DNA from: Selaginella tamariscina | Taxonomy: Eukaryota > Streptophyta > Lycopodiopsida > Selaginellales > Selaginellaceae | DNA length: 64,000 nucleotides | Direction: 5' to 3' | NCBI GenBank assembly: GCA_003024785.1 | Contig: PUQB01000006.1 | Span: 135,258 to 199,257 of the forward strand | Part shown: piece by piece, positions 48,541 through 60,839 of the stretch | How the letters are laid out: the number at the start of each line of letters is the position of its first letter | How positions within the stretch are numbered: the stretch's first letter is position 1 | Program-made: the position numbers and the translations under genes | Notes under the pieces: generated by a model | Seen by the model: only the letters and a program-made list of their open reading frames with translations | Databases searched by the model: none | Told to the model about the DNA's origin: nothing

Positions 48541-48966
48541 GAACAGGCATCCTGAACAAAAACCCATTTCTCATATAGAAAATCCCTGAAAACCCATGTA
48601 GGAATCCAGAAAACCACATCAATTCCCAGAAGAAATCCCACAGAACTTCAGGAAAATTGAGCGGATTCTCAAGGAAAACCAATCTAGTTCCATCCGATTC
48701 CAGCAGCTGCGAGTATTTAATGCGGGGAAACAGGGGAGATTTGTGGGAGATTTTGCTAAAACCCGAAATACCTCGGATCCGACTTGCACGGAGCGCGGGA
48801 GATCCCAAATGCCGCCAAAAAAATACCCTTTCAAATTCAAAATATGTAGCCTAAAACAGGGGATAAGCCCTAGCGGTTTAGGTTCTTGAGAGATGCTTGA
48901 GTGAGAGTGAAGCTGGGGAGATGCGGGCAATGTCAATGTCTTTGGAAGAAGTGATGCCTGATCGGT
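48541..48966. promoter_or_regulatory. Shared upstream region of the divergent TTLL6-like and OBL1-like genes
   Basis: The two genes start in opposite directions from this roughly 0.4 kb, less AT-rich stretch. It probably holds both promoters and any 5' leader or first exon of the TTLL6-like gene. No TATA box or other element can be called with confidence. Open frames on both strands here lack family features. Confidence 0.35.
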
Positions 48967-49131
48967 ATGGATATGGCCGAATCAAGGCAGCATTCCACGG
49001 ACAACTATGCGATATTCAATCCCAAGGAATGCAATCTCCTGTCTGTGTTCTTTTCTCTGTTTCCAGATGCCTCTGCACGTGCTATGCGATGCACTCCTTC
49101 ACTCCGATCTCGTGTGGATTCAAGCTTCCAG

Positions 49132-49176
<45 letters not shown>

Positions 49177-50162
49177 GAGAGGTGTTATTGTGCTTGTGTA
49201 GGCAAAGTTTGAATGTGGATGATGGCAGTACTGCATACGATTGCAGCGGGTCTTGCCTTGGTGGGCAAGTACATAGAGATTTGGCTCAACACTTTCCATA
49301 TCAACGGCGGGCTTATCAAAATGATCCTCAAAAAGTTTGAGGGAACTGGTAAGTCTGAACAAACTTCAATGTTTTCCTGTGCGTGTATATGTATATTTTC
49401 CATATGTTGGTTATTTCGTTATATATTTTATTTTGTTCTTGTTTATACAGCTTTATTGGTGCCCGAAGAAAACTCTGCGAATTATTGGACTTTGATAGGA
49501 CTATTGGACCCGAGAAAGACCTTCTAGTTCACCATACTGTGATGAATTCAGAGATCATAGCAGGTAACACACACACACACACACACACAGGTATTCTTAC
49601 TTGTGAAGCTAACAGTTTCTTTGGGAGTGAGAATCCTGCATCTAAACTAATGGCTGATGCGTGCATGATGGTTTTCAAAACTGGCTTACGAGAATCCCAA
49701 TACTATTACGAGAGTGGTTACCGAGGACTGGAAAGTAAGCAATTAAATTGAATAATAAATATTATTATTATTACTATTTGATTGAGTAAATTTTACTATG
49801 TAAATACTGTTATAAGCAATCAGTTTTGTGCTTGTTCCTTTTGCAGATGCATGTAGCTGATATTTTGGAATGTATAAACAGTAAGTTGTGTGTGTGTGTT
49901 GTGCGCGCGCGCGTGTGTGAGTGAGTAAGAGAGAGAGAGAGAGAGCATATGACTTCATGCTTACAAATACATAGGGTATTACATATCATCTACTACATTG
50001 TTTTACCTTGAATTTATTAAAGAGAGAATGAACATACTCAAGCATCTAATATGTCTTGACATTAATAGAGTCCCAACCAAAGAGTCGAACACAAATTTCG
50101 ATTATAATTGACAGAGCCGAGGATGCACAGTAACTTATTAGGAAACAACTATAGAAATAAAA

Positions 50163-50210
<48 letters not shown>

Positions 50211-52047
50211 GATGTGCAGGCAATAATTGTTGCATTCCGTGGAACAATGCCATTCAATGCATACGACTGGAGTACCAACTTTGACAGCTCCTGGTACGAG
50301 CTTCCTGGCTGGGACGTTTCATGTTGGTTGCTTGGAGGTATTACAATTTAAACTTATAAAGCATAGATGTATGTATGAATGGAAGTATGTACCTGACGAA
50401 ACAGAACTATGTATGTTTTAAAATCTGTTGAGCTTGTGAGTTTTATATAAATTACATGGAAGGCTTTGAGCATGGTGGATCGGCAAGATATGGCTTCTTT
50501 TATTCGGCTCAAGAGGAATATATTAGAGAAACTGGAAGAAAACCTTAAACACAAGGACAATGAACACGCTGCAGAGGTAAACTACTAAATACAAAAATAA
50601 ATAAGATAAAAATAATGTCTGAAATTGTATATTCGTTCTTTGGAGGAAGCTAGGTAATATGTAGATAGAGTTTAGATATTTACAGACTATCGCATGCGTG
50701 TGTGTGTGTGTGATGTGATATGCTTGTTAACAGGAACCTACCAGACTATAGAAGTTTCCGAAGGTTTCAGTCTGTTATGCCTTCTCAATGGACATCAGTG
50801 ATTTCAGAGTTGAAGTAAGCTATATACTTATTCAGAAACAAAGATGTTTATTTTATAGATAAGTAAGTAATCTATTCATTTAATCAGGAGAGTGCAGTCA
50901 TATAACGGGGGATTACAAAGCTCAAAGTCTGAGACCTTACCAGCTGAGAATGTGAGCAGTTATATTGAGAACCCTGATATAGAGAACCGGGCATCACCTC
51001 GGAGAGTACGGGCGTAAACCCAAACCCGGACGGTACGGACCCCACCTCGGATGTGTTTCCGTACAACTTGGACAGGGAAGAGATACCATCTCAGAAGAAG
51101 ACGAGGCCATTTATTTCGGGTTTAAGTGAAGCCAACGAGGAGAACATGCATCGTCTAGCTTACGATGCAGTCCGTGACGCGGTAATAGTTTTGGATTTAT
51201 TTATATCACTAATTAAGTATAATGATTATTAAACACTGTATAGCTCAAGGAGCTCTTGGAAACTCACAAAAAAGCTAGAGTTTTCATAACCGGACATAGT
51301 CTTGGAGGCGCTACAGCTACGGTATTCACTTCGCTTCTCTTCCACAGCAAGGAGGATGCCATCACAAGCAGGTACATGTACACGCACGCACGCACCACAC
51401 ACACAGTTAATATGCTATTAATTATATGTTCACTATAGGCTAGCAGCTGTATATACCTTTGGACAGCCGAAAGTAGGAGACCCAGAGTTTGCATCGAATA
51501 TGATGGTTGAGCTTAATCTCCCAGAGAATAGATTTTTTCGAGTTGTTTACTCTAATGATCTTATAAGTCGGCTTCCATTTGGAGATCTTGTGTTTCGGTT
51601 TAAGCATCTGGGTCCTTGCTTCTTTTACAGCAGTAATTACGAATCAGAGGTTCATATTGTGTGTGTGTGTGTATGCGTGCATGTGTGTATATATATGTAC
51701 ATATTTGTTTGCAGACAGTGAACGAAGAACCAAGTAAAAGTTTCACAGCAGCAAATTTGCTTCCATCACAGGCAACTGCAACATGGGAGCTTCTTCAGAG
51801 TCTCATGCTACAATACAAGTTTGGAGAGGCTTATAAGGAGACTGTCGCCTCCACTGTATTCAGGGTTGTTGGATTGTTCTTCCCTGGTACTGTGTGGTGC
51901 GTGCGTGCGTGCGTGCGTGTGTGTGTGCAAACACACACATACACATATTGTATAGGTATTGCTGCACATAGCCCTGTTAACTATGTCAATGCTATTCGGC
52001 TTGGTCCGGAAATATTGGATGCTGAAGTGATGCCTTCTTACGAATAA
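48967..52047 (+). CDS. OBL1-like: OBL1-like oil-body triacylglycerol lipase (class 3 lipase)
   Basis: OBL1 hydrolyses triacylglycerol at lipid droplets. Probable exons: 48967-49131 ([20 protein letters not shown]; in-frame stop at 48952 fixes the first ATG), 49202-49348 (hydrophobic [20 protein letters not shown]), 49451-49563, 49591-49734, 49847-49880 ([12 protein letters not shown]), 50220-50337 ([24 protein letters not shown]), 50463-50576 ([18 protein letters not shown]), 50734-50814, 50888-51181, 51244-51371 ([15 protein letters not shown], catalytic Ser in GHSLG), 51439-51649 ([26 protein letters not shown] with the catalytic Asp), 51715-51886, 51956-52047 ([17 protein letters not shown] with the catalytic His). 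Order and triad match the family. Defects: exon 2 joins out of frame at its start (a TGA precedes the open part), shifts near 50320, and a damaged 50888-51181 exon. So this copy may be a recent pseudogene or contain read errors. Confidence 0.8.
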
Positions 52048-54345
52048 CAAGATAGAAGATTGATAAGGTAATCATGAGATGCCGGTATACTGTACATATC
52101 TACCGTATTCATAGTCAATGTAATGATCACGTAATTATGAATTTATAGATTAAGGCTTCACTTAATTATATCACAATTAATTAAATGCTACTTTATTATA
52201 TTATATTTGATATGTTCTCGTTGCTTGTTATCATATATTTGGAATATATTAAGTTTTATCAACGTTAAATAATTTTTGATATATAAACAGGGAAGTTCTA
52301 ATGAGTAGTTTCAAAGATTATGTCTAAAATATAATCTTTATTACACATGGACAAACTTTACTAAATTATCAATAATATGTATCTATCCTTGTTTATTTAC
52401 AAATTATAAATAAAAACGTACAACTTAAAACATGTGTGTGTGTGCGTTTTGTGTGTGTGGCGTGTGCGTGTGTGTGTGTGTGTGTGCATAGGAATGTATT
52501 TGAATAATTATACAAATATGTAAATGTTTATTGTGTATGCATATCAATTCTGGATGTTTAATTTAATTAACTGGATAAAGAACTGAATAAACTCATAAAT
52601 TCTATAAAATAGCCATTTTAAATTCTAAACTGAGGTGCTTTTAGAATAAATTCATTATATTAAAGATATTAATTGTCCAGCTTAATAACGATCCTTAACC
52701 ATGTTGTTATTCTTAATTAAACTTCAAAAATAACTTATAGATAAATTCACTAAGTTAAAAATAATAATTAATTCAAAATCATAAATAATTAAGCCATGAT
52801 AACAAGAAATAATTAAGAATAACAATTCAGTTAAAGTTCTAATTAAAAATAAATTCATTAAATTAAATATAATCATTAAGTTAAGAGTCATTAAATAATT
52901 AAGCCTAAGCATAAGAGTTTAAATATAAAAGAATAACAATTGAGTTAAAGGTTTATTAATCAATAAAGTATTATTAAATAATTAAGTCCACAATGGTAAC
53001 ATTTGTATTAATTCTTATAATAAAGATTAATTAATTTTCATGAAATCTTAATTGAGTGTCAAAGCCACTTTAATATAAAGATTATTCTTTAATACCAAAT
53101 GTTACCTTATTAATTGAAAACGTTTGCAAATTACATTACTTATTTTAAATAATAAACATAATGTCTTAATAAACCCTAAATGCTAAGTGAAAATTTAAAA
53201 AAAGGGTATTTTAATTATTAAAGAAAAAAGATAATAATATTAATTATATATACAAACATTTACAACATTTGTTAATGATTATTCTTCTCAGTAATGAGCG
53301 AACAGTCTTGAGTTCAAAACTCAAGTTATCTTTTAAAGTGCCACATGTTTACATGCCACGTCAAGTTGAAGCGATCGGTATTGCGTTCAAAAACTCCTCA
53401 AAGTTTCCTTCATAAATTGCCACGGTGGCTCGTTTCTTGTACGTGACACGGTTATACGTAACGGTTTTTACATAAGTAAGTTTTGTTTATAATAAAAATA
53501 TATTTATAATAGGTTCACTTTACACCGTGATAAATTAGAAAAATGCCACATCATTAATAATAGTTACCACTGCACTTTCTTATTGAAGTAATTAATTAAA
53601 TTAAAAATTAAATTACTAATGCACAATTTCTATTTACCTGGTTATTAAAGCACCTACTCAATATATTTAATTCAAAAATATGTCAAAACGTTACTCTTTA
53701 GTGCCTTTACTGTTATTTCTTATATGAAATCATTAAATATAATTTACTTACTATTTGTCTCTCTTTATATATAAAACTAAACAATGTATACATAATGCAT
53801 ATATTGTGTAAAGAGAAACAGAGGTACACACACACACACACACACACACACACTCGTGTACATAAGAATTGTTTACTGTTACTCTCTCTCTCTATAAGAA
53901 TATGTAAATTCTTGTACATATATAAATTAATGTTATACATGTGTGTGGTGTATATATATATTATATATATATATAACATTGTGCTTATTTTGATCAGTCT
54001 GGTCAATTTGCACCTGCACTTATATTTAAAAATTTGAAGTGTAGCAATTAAAAAGTTAACGGTTTGTATATTCACACATAGAAATTTTAAAGTGATTTTT
54101 GTGATTTAATTACACATTTTAAGACTTGTTGTGTTCGCACATGATAGCGAATTTGTCCTCAAATTTTAACCTAAATGCGTGTCTCTTCGTACATAAAACA
54201 CTTAAATTTTGTTAATGTTTTCATCTCCGAATATGTTTTCACCTTTAAATTTTACTTAAAATTCAAAAATTCAAATTCAAATTTTTAAATTCAACATTCC
54301 ACAAAGTTTGAAAACTTAAACAAACCATATAACTAAAATCAACGA
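52048..54345. other. AT-rich intergenic region, no gene seen
   Basis: (GT)n at 52434-52486, (CA)n at 53825-53852 and (TA)n at 53951-53975. Between 52700 and 53000 there are diverged repeats of a phrase like AATTAAG-ATAACAATT-AGTTAAAG. No coding block is recognised. Confidence 0.6.
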
Positions 54346-55803
54346 TCAGAATGAATCAAATCGTTCTACGACGGTGGTGGCAAAGCTTGATGGTGAGGTC
54401 CTCCGAATCTCCTGAGCATCCCCTGCAGCATGCAAGTACTCCCAAGGCTCCTCCTCCGCCACCACAGGATCGCCGTATTCCTCATAGATCTGTAGCTCCT
54501 TCAGCCTATCAACCTCCTGCTCCCATGCTCGGATCTCAGCTTTGATGTCGGTTTCCCCAACATCAATCAAAAGTTGTGCAAGATGCAGCAACTCATAATG
54601 ATCGAGAGATAACTCGGCTGCACCTTTTGCTTTTGATCCAAGCATCTGAACTTCATTTTCAAAAGTCCAAATGCTTGCTCAATAACAATCCGAGCAAGGT
54701 GGTGTTGGAGATTGTACTCCGCCTCCCCGCCGTGAGTCGAGGACCTGGTTGAATTCAAAAAATGAAAAATGAAAAACTATTACTTACTTGGGTAGGGTGT
54801 CATCAGATGCTGTTGAAGTTGGTACCCCTTGTCTCCCACCAAATACGGCTGGATCCAAGTGTCAAAGCCAAGCTCCACGGGTGCTGTCAAAAGCTCTCCG
54901 GCATCGATCTTCTGTCTTAGGGTCGAGTTTCGAAAAACTCTCATGTCGTGAACACTTCCTGCACAAGAAAACGTGAGAACTGATGGAAAAAAACAAACAA
55001 ACAAGAATTACCTGGCCAGCCTGCGTACACACTCAAAATCTCTTTTGAGCATCACAAACACCTGCAAGATTACCGAATATCGCTGCTTGCGATCAAAGTA
55101 CTGAATCAATCTCGAAATGAGTGCAGTCGATCGCCCAACAACATTCGAAAGCCGGGTCTTGGTGTGTTGTTGAAAGCTAGCTGCTACTGCTCGAACGTCC
55201 TCCGTTGTTGACGGGAACCGGATCTTGTACCCGAGGCACTTCAATCGCAGCTGTAGTCTCCAGGACAATCTCGTGTGCTGTAGATTCCCCGATGCCAAAC
55301 TTGTCAGCAAGATCCGAGTAGTCGTTGTTCTTGAAGAGCTTGTACAAGGTCACGCCAAGACGAACATCCACCGACGCTCTCCTCCACTTGGTATCTTGCT
55401 TGCGGATCTCCCGGTCCAGCATGCCGCAGAGCGCAAGGAACGTCTTCTTCTCCATCCGAAGCTTCCTCTTCCACCGCCCGGATCATAGAACTCGAGGAAG
55501 AACTTGGTCCAAGTTGTTGTGTTCCGGCTTCACCCACCACAGCCCTGTACAAAACCTCTTCACCATCATGACTCGCTGAAACTCCTCATCATCCTCAAGA
55601 GTCTCCAACACCGGGATCTTGTCCTCAAAAATCAGCCTAAAGGCTTCAACAGCAAGCAACAAAACCTGGAAGAGAACTATGATGATCTTGTTGCTCATCA
55701 AAGCATCCCGGGTTGGGCGGAAAGAGAGGCTAGAGTATGCAGGTTTTGCACCTAAAAAAATAAAATAGAAAAACATTAAATTAAGTTTAAACTCCGCAAA
55801 CAA
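54346..55803 (-). CDS. PIF/Harbinger transposase (HARBI1-like, DDE)
   Basis: Blocks on the minus strand: PVLETLEDDEEFQRVMMVKR with CTGLWWVKPE (55640-55500); a helix-turn-helix-like part MEKKTFLALCGMLDREIRK to GVTLYKLFKNNDYSDLADKF, GIGESTAHEIV (55455-55260); FPSTTEDVRAVAASFQQ and NVVG, then IDCTHFEID with the first catalytic Asp (about 55130-55105, after a frame change); GSVHDMRVFRNS with the second Asp (about 54955-54915); YLVGDKGYQLQQHLMTPYPS (about 54840-54785); and ARIVIEQAFGLLKMKFRCL with the catalytic Glu (about 54700-54640). The C-terminal tail ends at 54346. Two introns or frame changes separate the blocks. All DDE motifs survive, but continuity is doubtful. Confidence 0.8.
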
Positions 55804-56341
55804 AACACTTAAACACTTCTAAAACTCGCCAACCCTAACAACCCTAAACATGTGGGCCTAAAAAGTGGGGCTGATGAACCCTAAAGATCCGGGTCTGAAG
55901 AAGAGCTCGGGTGAACTCATTGGGGTTGAACTCGGGCTGGAGTAGAAGAACTCGGGGCTAAGCTTGGGCCATTGAGGAAGCTACAAATGGAGGCAGAGAG
56001 GTTGACGATGGCTCCGCTAGGCTGGTGATGGCGATGGCCTTCTCCTTCTCTGTCCCGCAAATCTCCCGCTGACAAACCAAGTTCTCTCTGCTGCCATGCG
56101 AGGTTTTGCTCGTTGCGAGCAACCGACAACACGTTCCCCTCACCTAGGAGAACGGTGATGCTCTTCTCGGGCTTCTTGGAGGCTCTCTTCCTCTTCCCGA
56201 GCTCCCCGTCACCTTTCCAGCATCTCCTGGAGGATCCTCCCCCTCGGTGGGATCCTCACACTCCTCCTGAAACTCAGAGCATCCGAGTCGGCGACATGAG
56301 TTGGAGCTGTAGCAGCCTCCCCGAGAAAAGAATCCAGGGCA

Positions 56342-57200
56342 TCATAAACTACACAGGCAAGACTCGATTGTTGAGGGCAGGAAGAGCAAGCTTGGCCTCG
56401 GGTTCAGAGAGGCTGAAGTAGTCCGGTTTCCCTGTGCCCCGCTGAAAATCTCCGACATGCTTGAAGTCGTTGATGATGTTTGTCCACTTTGTCTTGCACG
56501 ACTTCCAGTCTTCATCATCCTGGCGTCTTGCATCTTCTTTGCAATGTGCTTCCACCGCTGAGTTGCAGACATTGCCGCTTCATCATCGATTCCCCGCCAC
56601 CTTTGCCAAATGGTCTTCCCTCTTCAACTCAATCATCATCATCGTCTCATCCATTTCTCCATTCTTCCCAGCTCGTTTTGGTGGTGGAGCAGCTGCCACA
56701 AACCCCTCCTCATCCGCAACCTCATCACATCATCATCCCCCTCATCGAGCCGAGATCATCCTCCACCTCCAGATCGTCGGCGGCGGCCTCCTCAACCTCA
56801 TCCTCCTCATCAGATTCAACCTGCTCCAACTAAGACTAAGCTACCTAAACCCGGAAAAGAGAAGAGAAAACATACCGGTGGGAAGGTGTTTTGCCTCCAT
56901 TTCGGAAGAAGAGAGGAGTTCGAGTGGTGGCTGGTGGTTCAGGGTTGCCACGCCCAGCTTCGCGCACCATGGGATTCACACGCCCAGCTCCAGGAGCTCG
57001 TGGAGCTGCAGGATTCCCCGTGTAGCTCGGGGATTCCCTCGTGGAGCTCTCGGATTGGCACACCCTAAACTTGGGCCCCGAGCTCCACCTCCAGCACCGA
57101 GTCGCCTCGGCCTCGATTGAGGCCTAAGTTCGCGCATCTCCTCCTCCCCGCTTGCTGCCTGATTGCCGCCCTGATCAGTGCCCTGCTCTTCCTCTGACAC
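56342..57200 (-). CDS. PIF/Harbinger Myb/SANT-like DNA-binding protein (ORF1)
   Basis: The trihelix-type domain is visible as TQRWKHIAKKMQDARRQDDE and WKSCKTKWTNIINDFKHVGD, then PDYFSLSEPEAKLALP (56560-56345). The upstream part on the same strand is acidic (ESDEEDEVEEAAADDLE, about 56830-56775), as usual for this protein. In Harbinger elements this protein binds the terminal repeats and helps the transposase reach the nucleus. Exon limits and the true start are unclear. Plus-strand frames across 56460-57120 are antisense shadows. Confidence 0.65.
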
Positions 57201-57386
57201 CCCTGATCTTCAGCATTGCATATTGTTCCATGAGAATGAAATAGACAGCTAAACAATTCAATGGTTGCATTTATGACTTCAAAACACTGGCATATTCATT
57301 ATATAACACAGTTGGCATGCATATCTCATGGTATCATCACACATGCAAGCATGCACACATGCACAATATACTACCACGTACTATTT

Positions 57387-57535
57387 CCAAGTACAGAAGA
57401 GGAGCTTGTAAATGCAGTAGCATATGGAGTGCAAAACAATATGAAAATCAAGGTAGTATCTGCATCTGCACACAGCATACCAAAGCTCGTATGTCCCGAT
57501 GGAGACACCGGCATATGTGATAAGCACAACATGTT
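57387..57535 (+). pseudogene. L-gulonolactone oxidase-like fragment (single exon)
   Basis: Reads FPSTEEELVNAVAYGVQNNM, KIKVVSASAHSIPKL and VCPDGDTGI, the start of the FAD-binding PCMH domain in plant L-gulono-1,4-lactone oxidases (aldonolactone family, ascorbate-related). Only this one exon is present and the next 80 bases move into a different gene. A captured or stranded fragment. Confidence 0.7.
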
Positions 57536-57617
57536 CTTCTTTAATTGACAAGTTATGTATGTTATGTGTGTATATGTATGCACATACGTACACATGCCAC
57601 ATATTGTGTTGTTGTAG

Positions 57618-58118
57618 ATACGGAAACGACGAGCAAAGAAGAAAGTGGCTTCCTCAACTTATTCAAATGGTTAAACTTCTAATTAAGTTAAACCTCCACT
57701 TAGTTCCATGTTTATGACAGGATTTCCTTTCGTCTTACTGTTTAACTGAACCTTCAAGTGGTAGTGATGCTGCATCTTTACAGGAAAAACAATGTTTATT
57801 ATATTATATATTAAGATTATACTTTACTTTTATTACATTATCGAGCTACTGATATGTTTAATTGCATTTTAGACTTCTGCAAGACAAGTCAACAATAGCA
57901 TGGACTATGTTTTAAATGGTTCAAAGGTATTGTAAGGCCACATTATATGTATGTAACTATTCTTTAAGATCGTTATAATAAAGATTAATGGAAGCTTTAT
58001 TTATTAATTACAGGCTTTTATTAGTGGAGGTGGTGCGAGTGATTCTGTATTTGGCTAGAACAGGGAGTCCTGGACCAAAAGGCATTTCTTGCTTCCTTGT
58101 TGAAAAGGTCGCGTGTGC

Positions 58119-58154
<36 letters not shown>

Positions 58155-58885
58155 CTGACTTGCTATTTTGGGACAGGGTACACATGGACTTTCGTTTGGT
58201 CGGCCTAAAAATAAGTTGGGATGGCGTTCTCAACCAACAACTGTGTATGGTAATTGTATAATAACAGACAATTCATATTTTACTTGCTACATACAGGCAC
58301 GCACACACACACACAGGAGAGAGAGAGAGAGAGAGAGAGATGCATACAGACAACATACTCTATATATTTATATATATAGTCCAGGTAATTTTGGAAGATG
58401 TACGTGTGCCTGTTGAGAATCTACTTGGCAAAGAAGGGCATGGATTTAATATTGCGATGACAGTCTTGATGGTGGCCGAATAAACATTGGTTCGTGCAGG
58501 TTCTCTTTATATACATGAATACATATACATATAACATGTATTATAATAAAGTTCTTTGCAATGTTGGTGGTGCTCAATATTGTTTGGATGCTGCAAGCAG
58601 TTATGTCTCAACTTGCAAACAGGTTTTATTTCTTTTATTTACTTAATTATCTCTTTTATTTATTTCTTAGAGTTATAGTTTGGGAAAAGTATAGCGGAGT
58701 TTCAAAACACTTAGTTTAAGCTAGCAGATATGCTAACCTCTATTCAAGCTTCACGATTAATGATTGCAAATGCAGCTTCTGCTTTAGATGCTCATTCACC
58801 AGTGGCTTATGTGGTGTTGAACTTTATAATGGTTTCTTATGCAGTATGTCAAAGCTTCTTCAGCATATCTTGGAAAGATATTAAT
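57618..58885 (+). pseudogene. Isobutyryl-CoA dehydrogenase (ACAD8-like), decayed
   Basis: This is a mitochondrial flavoenzyme of valine breakdown. Blocks in order: RYGNDEQRRKWLPQLIQM (57618-57671); CLTEPSSGSDAASLQ (about 57737-57781); SARQVNNSMDYVLNGSK (57876-57926); AFISGGGASDSV, then after a frameshift YLARTGSPGPKGISCFLVEK (58015-58109); GTHGLSFGRPKNKLGWRSQP (58178-58237); VILEDVRVPVENLLGKEGHG (58384-58443); GGAQYCLDAASSYVSTCKQ (58566-58620); and FKLADMLTSIQASRLMIANA (58720-58780), preceded by a stop. The flavin-binding and C-terminal helices are recognisable, but there is no N-terminal third and several stops. A pseudogene, next to an unrelated oxidase fragment. Confidence 0.8.
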
Positions 58886-60111
58886 CAGTAATATAAAATC
58901 CTGCCTATTGGGGAAAAATTGAAATGTAGCATATGTTGGAGTGTATAAAAATATCCCAATATAAATAAGCGAGCGGGTACGAGAGATGGCGCGGTCCTCT
59001 GCAATTGCCACCCCTAACATCAGCCGATCTAGCGCCAAAATCTGGTTGCCGCAAACCATAAACCTAGCCCTTAAAGAATCTTTATAAGAATCTTTTTGGA
59101 ATAATTATAAGTGCCCCTCCGAGGTTTTTAAATTTTTAATTTTTTTCTTTCTGAAACACTTAAATTTTAATGGTTACGCCATTAAATTTAAAATAGGTGT
59201 GGAGCAAACAACTTTAATTTTTTCACACTTAAAATTTAACTTAATGGCCACCCTTATCTCCTAAAATACATGTGCAGAGCAATTTAAGTGCACTTTTGAC
59301 CCTTATCTCTAAGTATAAGTGCAGGTGCGAATCGACCCTCTCTTAGGAAACTTGTGTCATTTTTAATTTAAATAAAACAACATATATATAGAGAGAGACA
59401 CACACACATCTATATGTGTGTGTTATAGATGAGAGATCTTTCAAAGACAGTGTCTATTATCTACATAAATTAAGTAATTAATTATGTCAAATGTGTATAT
59501 GTGTGGTGTGTATATAATATATATCTTACATGTAAATGATTAACATTTTGTTGAATTTCTACTTGCTTTCTAATTCTAAGTCATAAATTTTCTATTATAT
59601 ATATCTGTTTTTATAAATTTCTTTTAGAAATTAAAAATAAGAAAAACCTAATTAATTCATTTCATGACACTTGTTATTAATTTATACTTACAACCATGCA
59701 AAATTGCTTGATTATTGACTAACACCGAAAAATCAGATAAGCACCACATAAGTATTATGTAAATTATAAATAATAAATAATTAAAATATGAAAACCAAAC
59801 CCACAATAGAATAAATAATTTCTTTTAATTTAATTAATTAAAATAATTAATCATCAAGTGAAAAAGTGGGGATTTATTGTTTACATTGAAATATACTTAA
59901 AATATTTAGTTATAAGAATATGGTAATTAAAAATATAACTATATAGTCATCTTTCTATATCAGTTGCCAAATAAAAAATTTAGGACAACTCCGAAGATAA
60001 AGAAGATGCATTACACATAGGAGCGATTTAATTATGATTAAATAATATGTAAAAGTGAGAGTGAGTCATCAAGAAAGAATTTTTATAAGCTACATAATAA
60101 CCATATATAAA
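58886..60111. other. AT-rich intergenic region, no gene seen
   Basis: Low-complexity and AT-rich, with short (CA)n and (GA)n tracts near 59391-59420. No gene is recognised; the frame at 58796-59059 (minus) has no family features. Confidence 0.6.
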
Positions 60112-60725
60112 AGCAAGGACTAAAAAATGAAGTAGAAGAACAATTGTTTGGAAGTAATTAAATAAAGATCATTTATAAAAGATAAAAAAGAAACATAGCA
60201 TTAGGGAGAAGGAGAGAGAGTGAAAGAAGAGAGAGAAGGCTATACACATCAACATAATTAATCTAATTTTTAATTAAATATGTGATACATCTTTATATAT
60301 AAAAACAAGTTATATCAAGGGTTGAATTGAGTTTATTTGAAATTTTTCAAAAGATAAATGTGAACTACAAATTTAATTTGAGATGAATGATTGTAATTCT
60401 TTATATTAAAAATGACCTTTTACTAAAACCATTTAAACTTGTAAGAATCTTGACATTCAAATAATTTTATCCCCAAATTAAATTAATATATGTGATGTTT
60501 TTCCTTTTCTTTCTTTTTTTAAAAGCAAGGATTAAAAAATGAAGTAGAAGGACAATCATTTGGAAGTAACTAAATAAAGATCATTTATAAAAGATAAAAA
60601 AGAAACATAACATTAAGAAGAAGGAGAGAGAGTGAAAGAAGAGAGAGAAGGCTATACACATCAACATAATTAATCTAATTTTTAGTTAAATATGTAATAC
60701 ATCTTTCTATATAAAAACAAGTTAA
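60112..60725. repeat. Direct repeat of about 200 bp, spacing 412 bp
   Basis: A segment starting AGCAAGGACTAAAAAATGAA (60112) recurs at 60524 with about 93 percent identity and runs through GAAGGAGAGAGAGTGAAAGA and CTATACACATCAACATAATT to AAAACAAGTTA. The approximately 210 bp between the copies is unique. It could be a tandem duplication of a 412-bp unit or a short remnant of the Gypsy element 5' region. Confidence 0.8.
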
Positions 60726-60839
60726 ATTTCTCTCTTGAATACAATTTCCTCCTTTCTGCTCAAAGGTTCCGCCCTTTCTAAAGGTTTCGCCCTTTGCACA
60801 AGGTCATGACAGTTTGAATGATTCTCAGGTAGTGACAAG

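Larger units (their letters stand above)
54346..57255. mobile_element. PIF/Harbinger DNA transposon
   Basis: Contains the two genes typical of this superfamily, both on the minus strand: a DDE transposase and a Myb/SANT-domain protein. I could not find convincing terminal inverted repeats or a TTA/TAA-type target duplication by eye, so the limits given are those of the coding parts only. Confidence 0.7.

Noticed and set aside
56461-57120. Long plus-strand Ser/Pro-rich frames
   Set aside because: They are antisense to the acidic and Myb/SANT coding region of the Harbinger element, where acidic codons read as Ser/Pro/His on the other strand.
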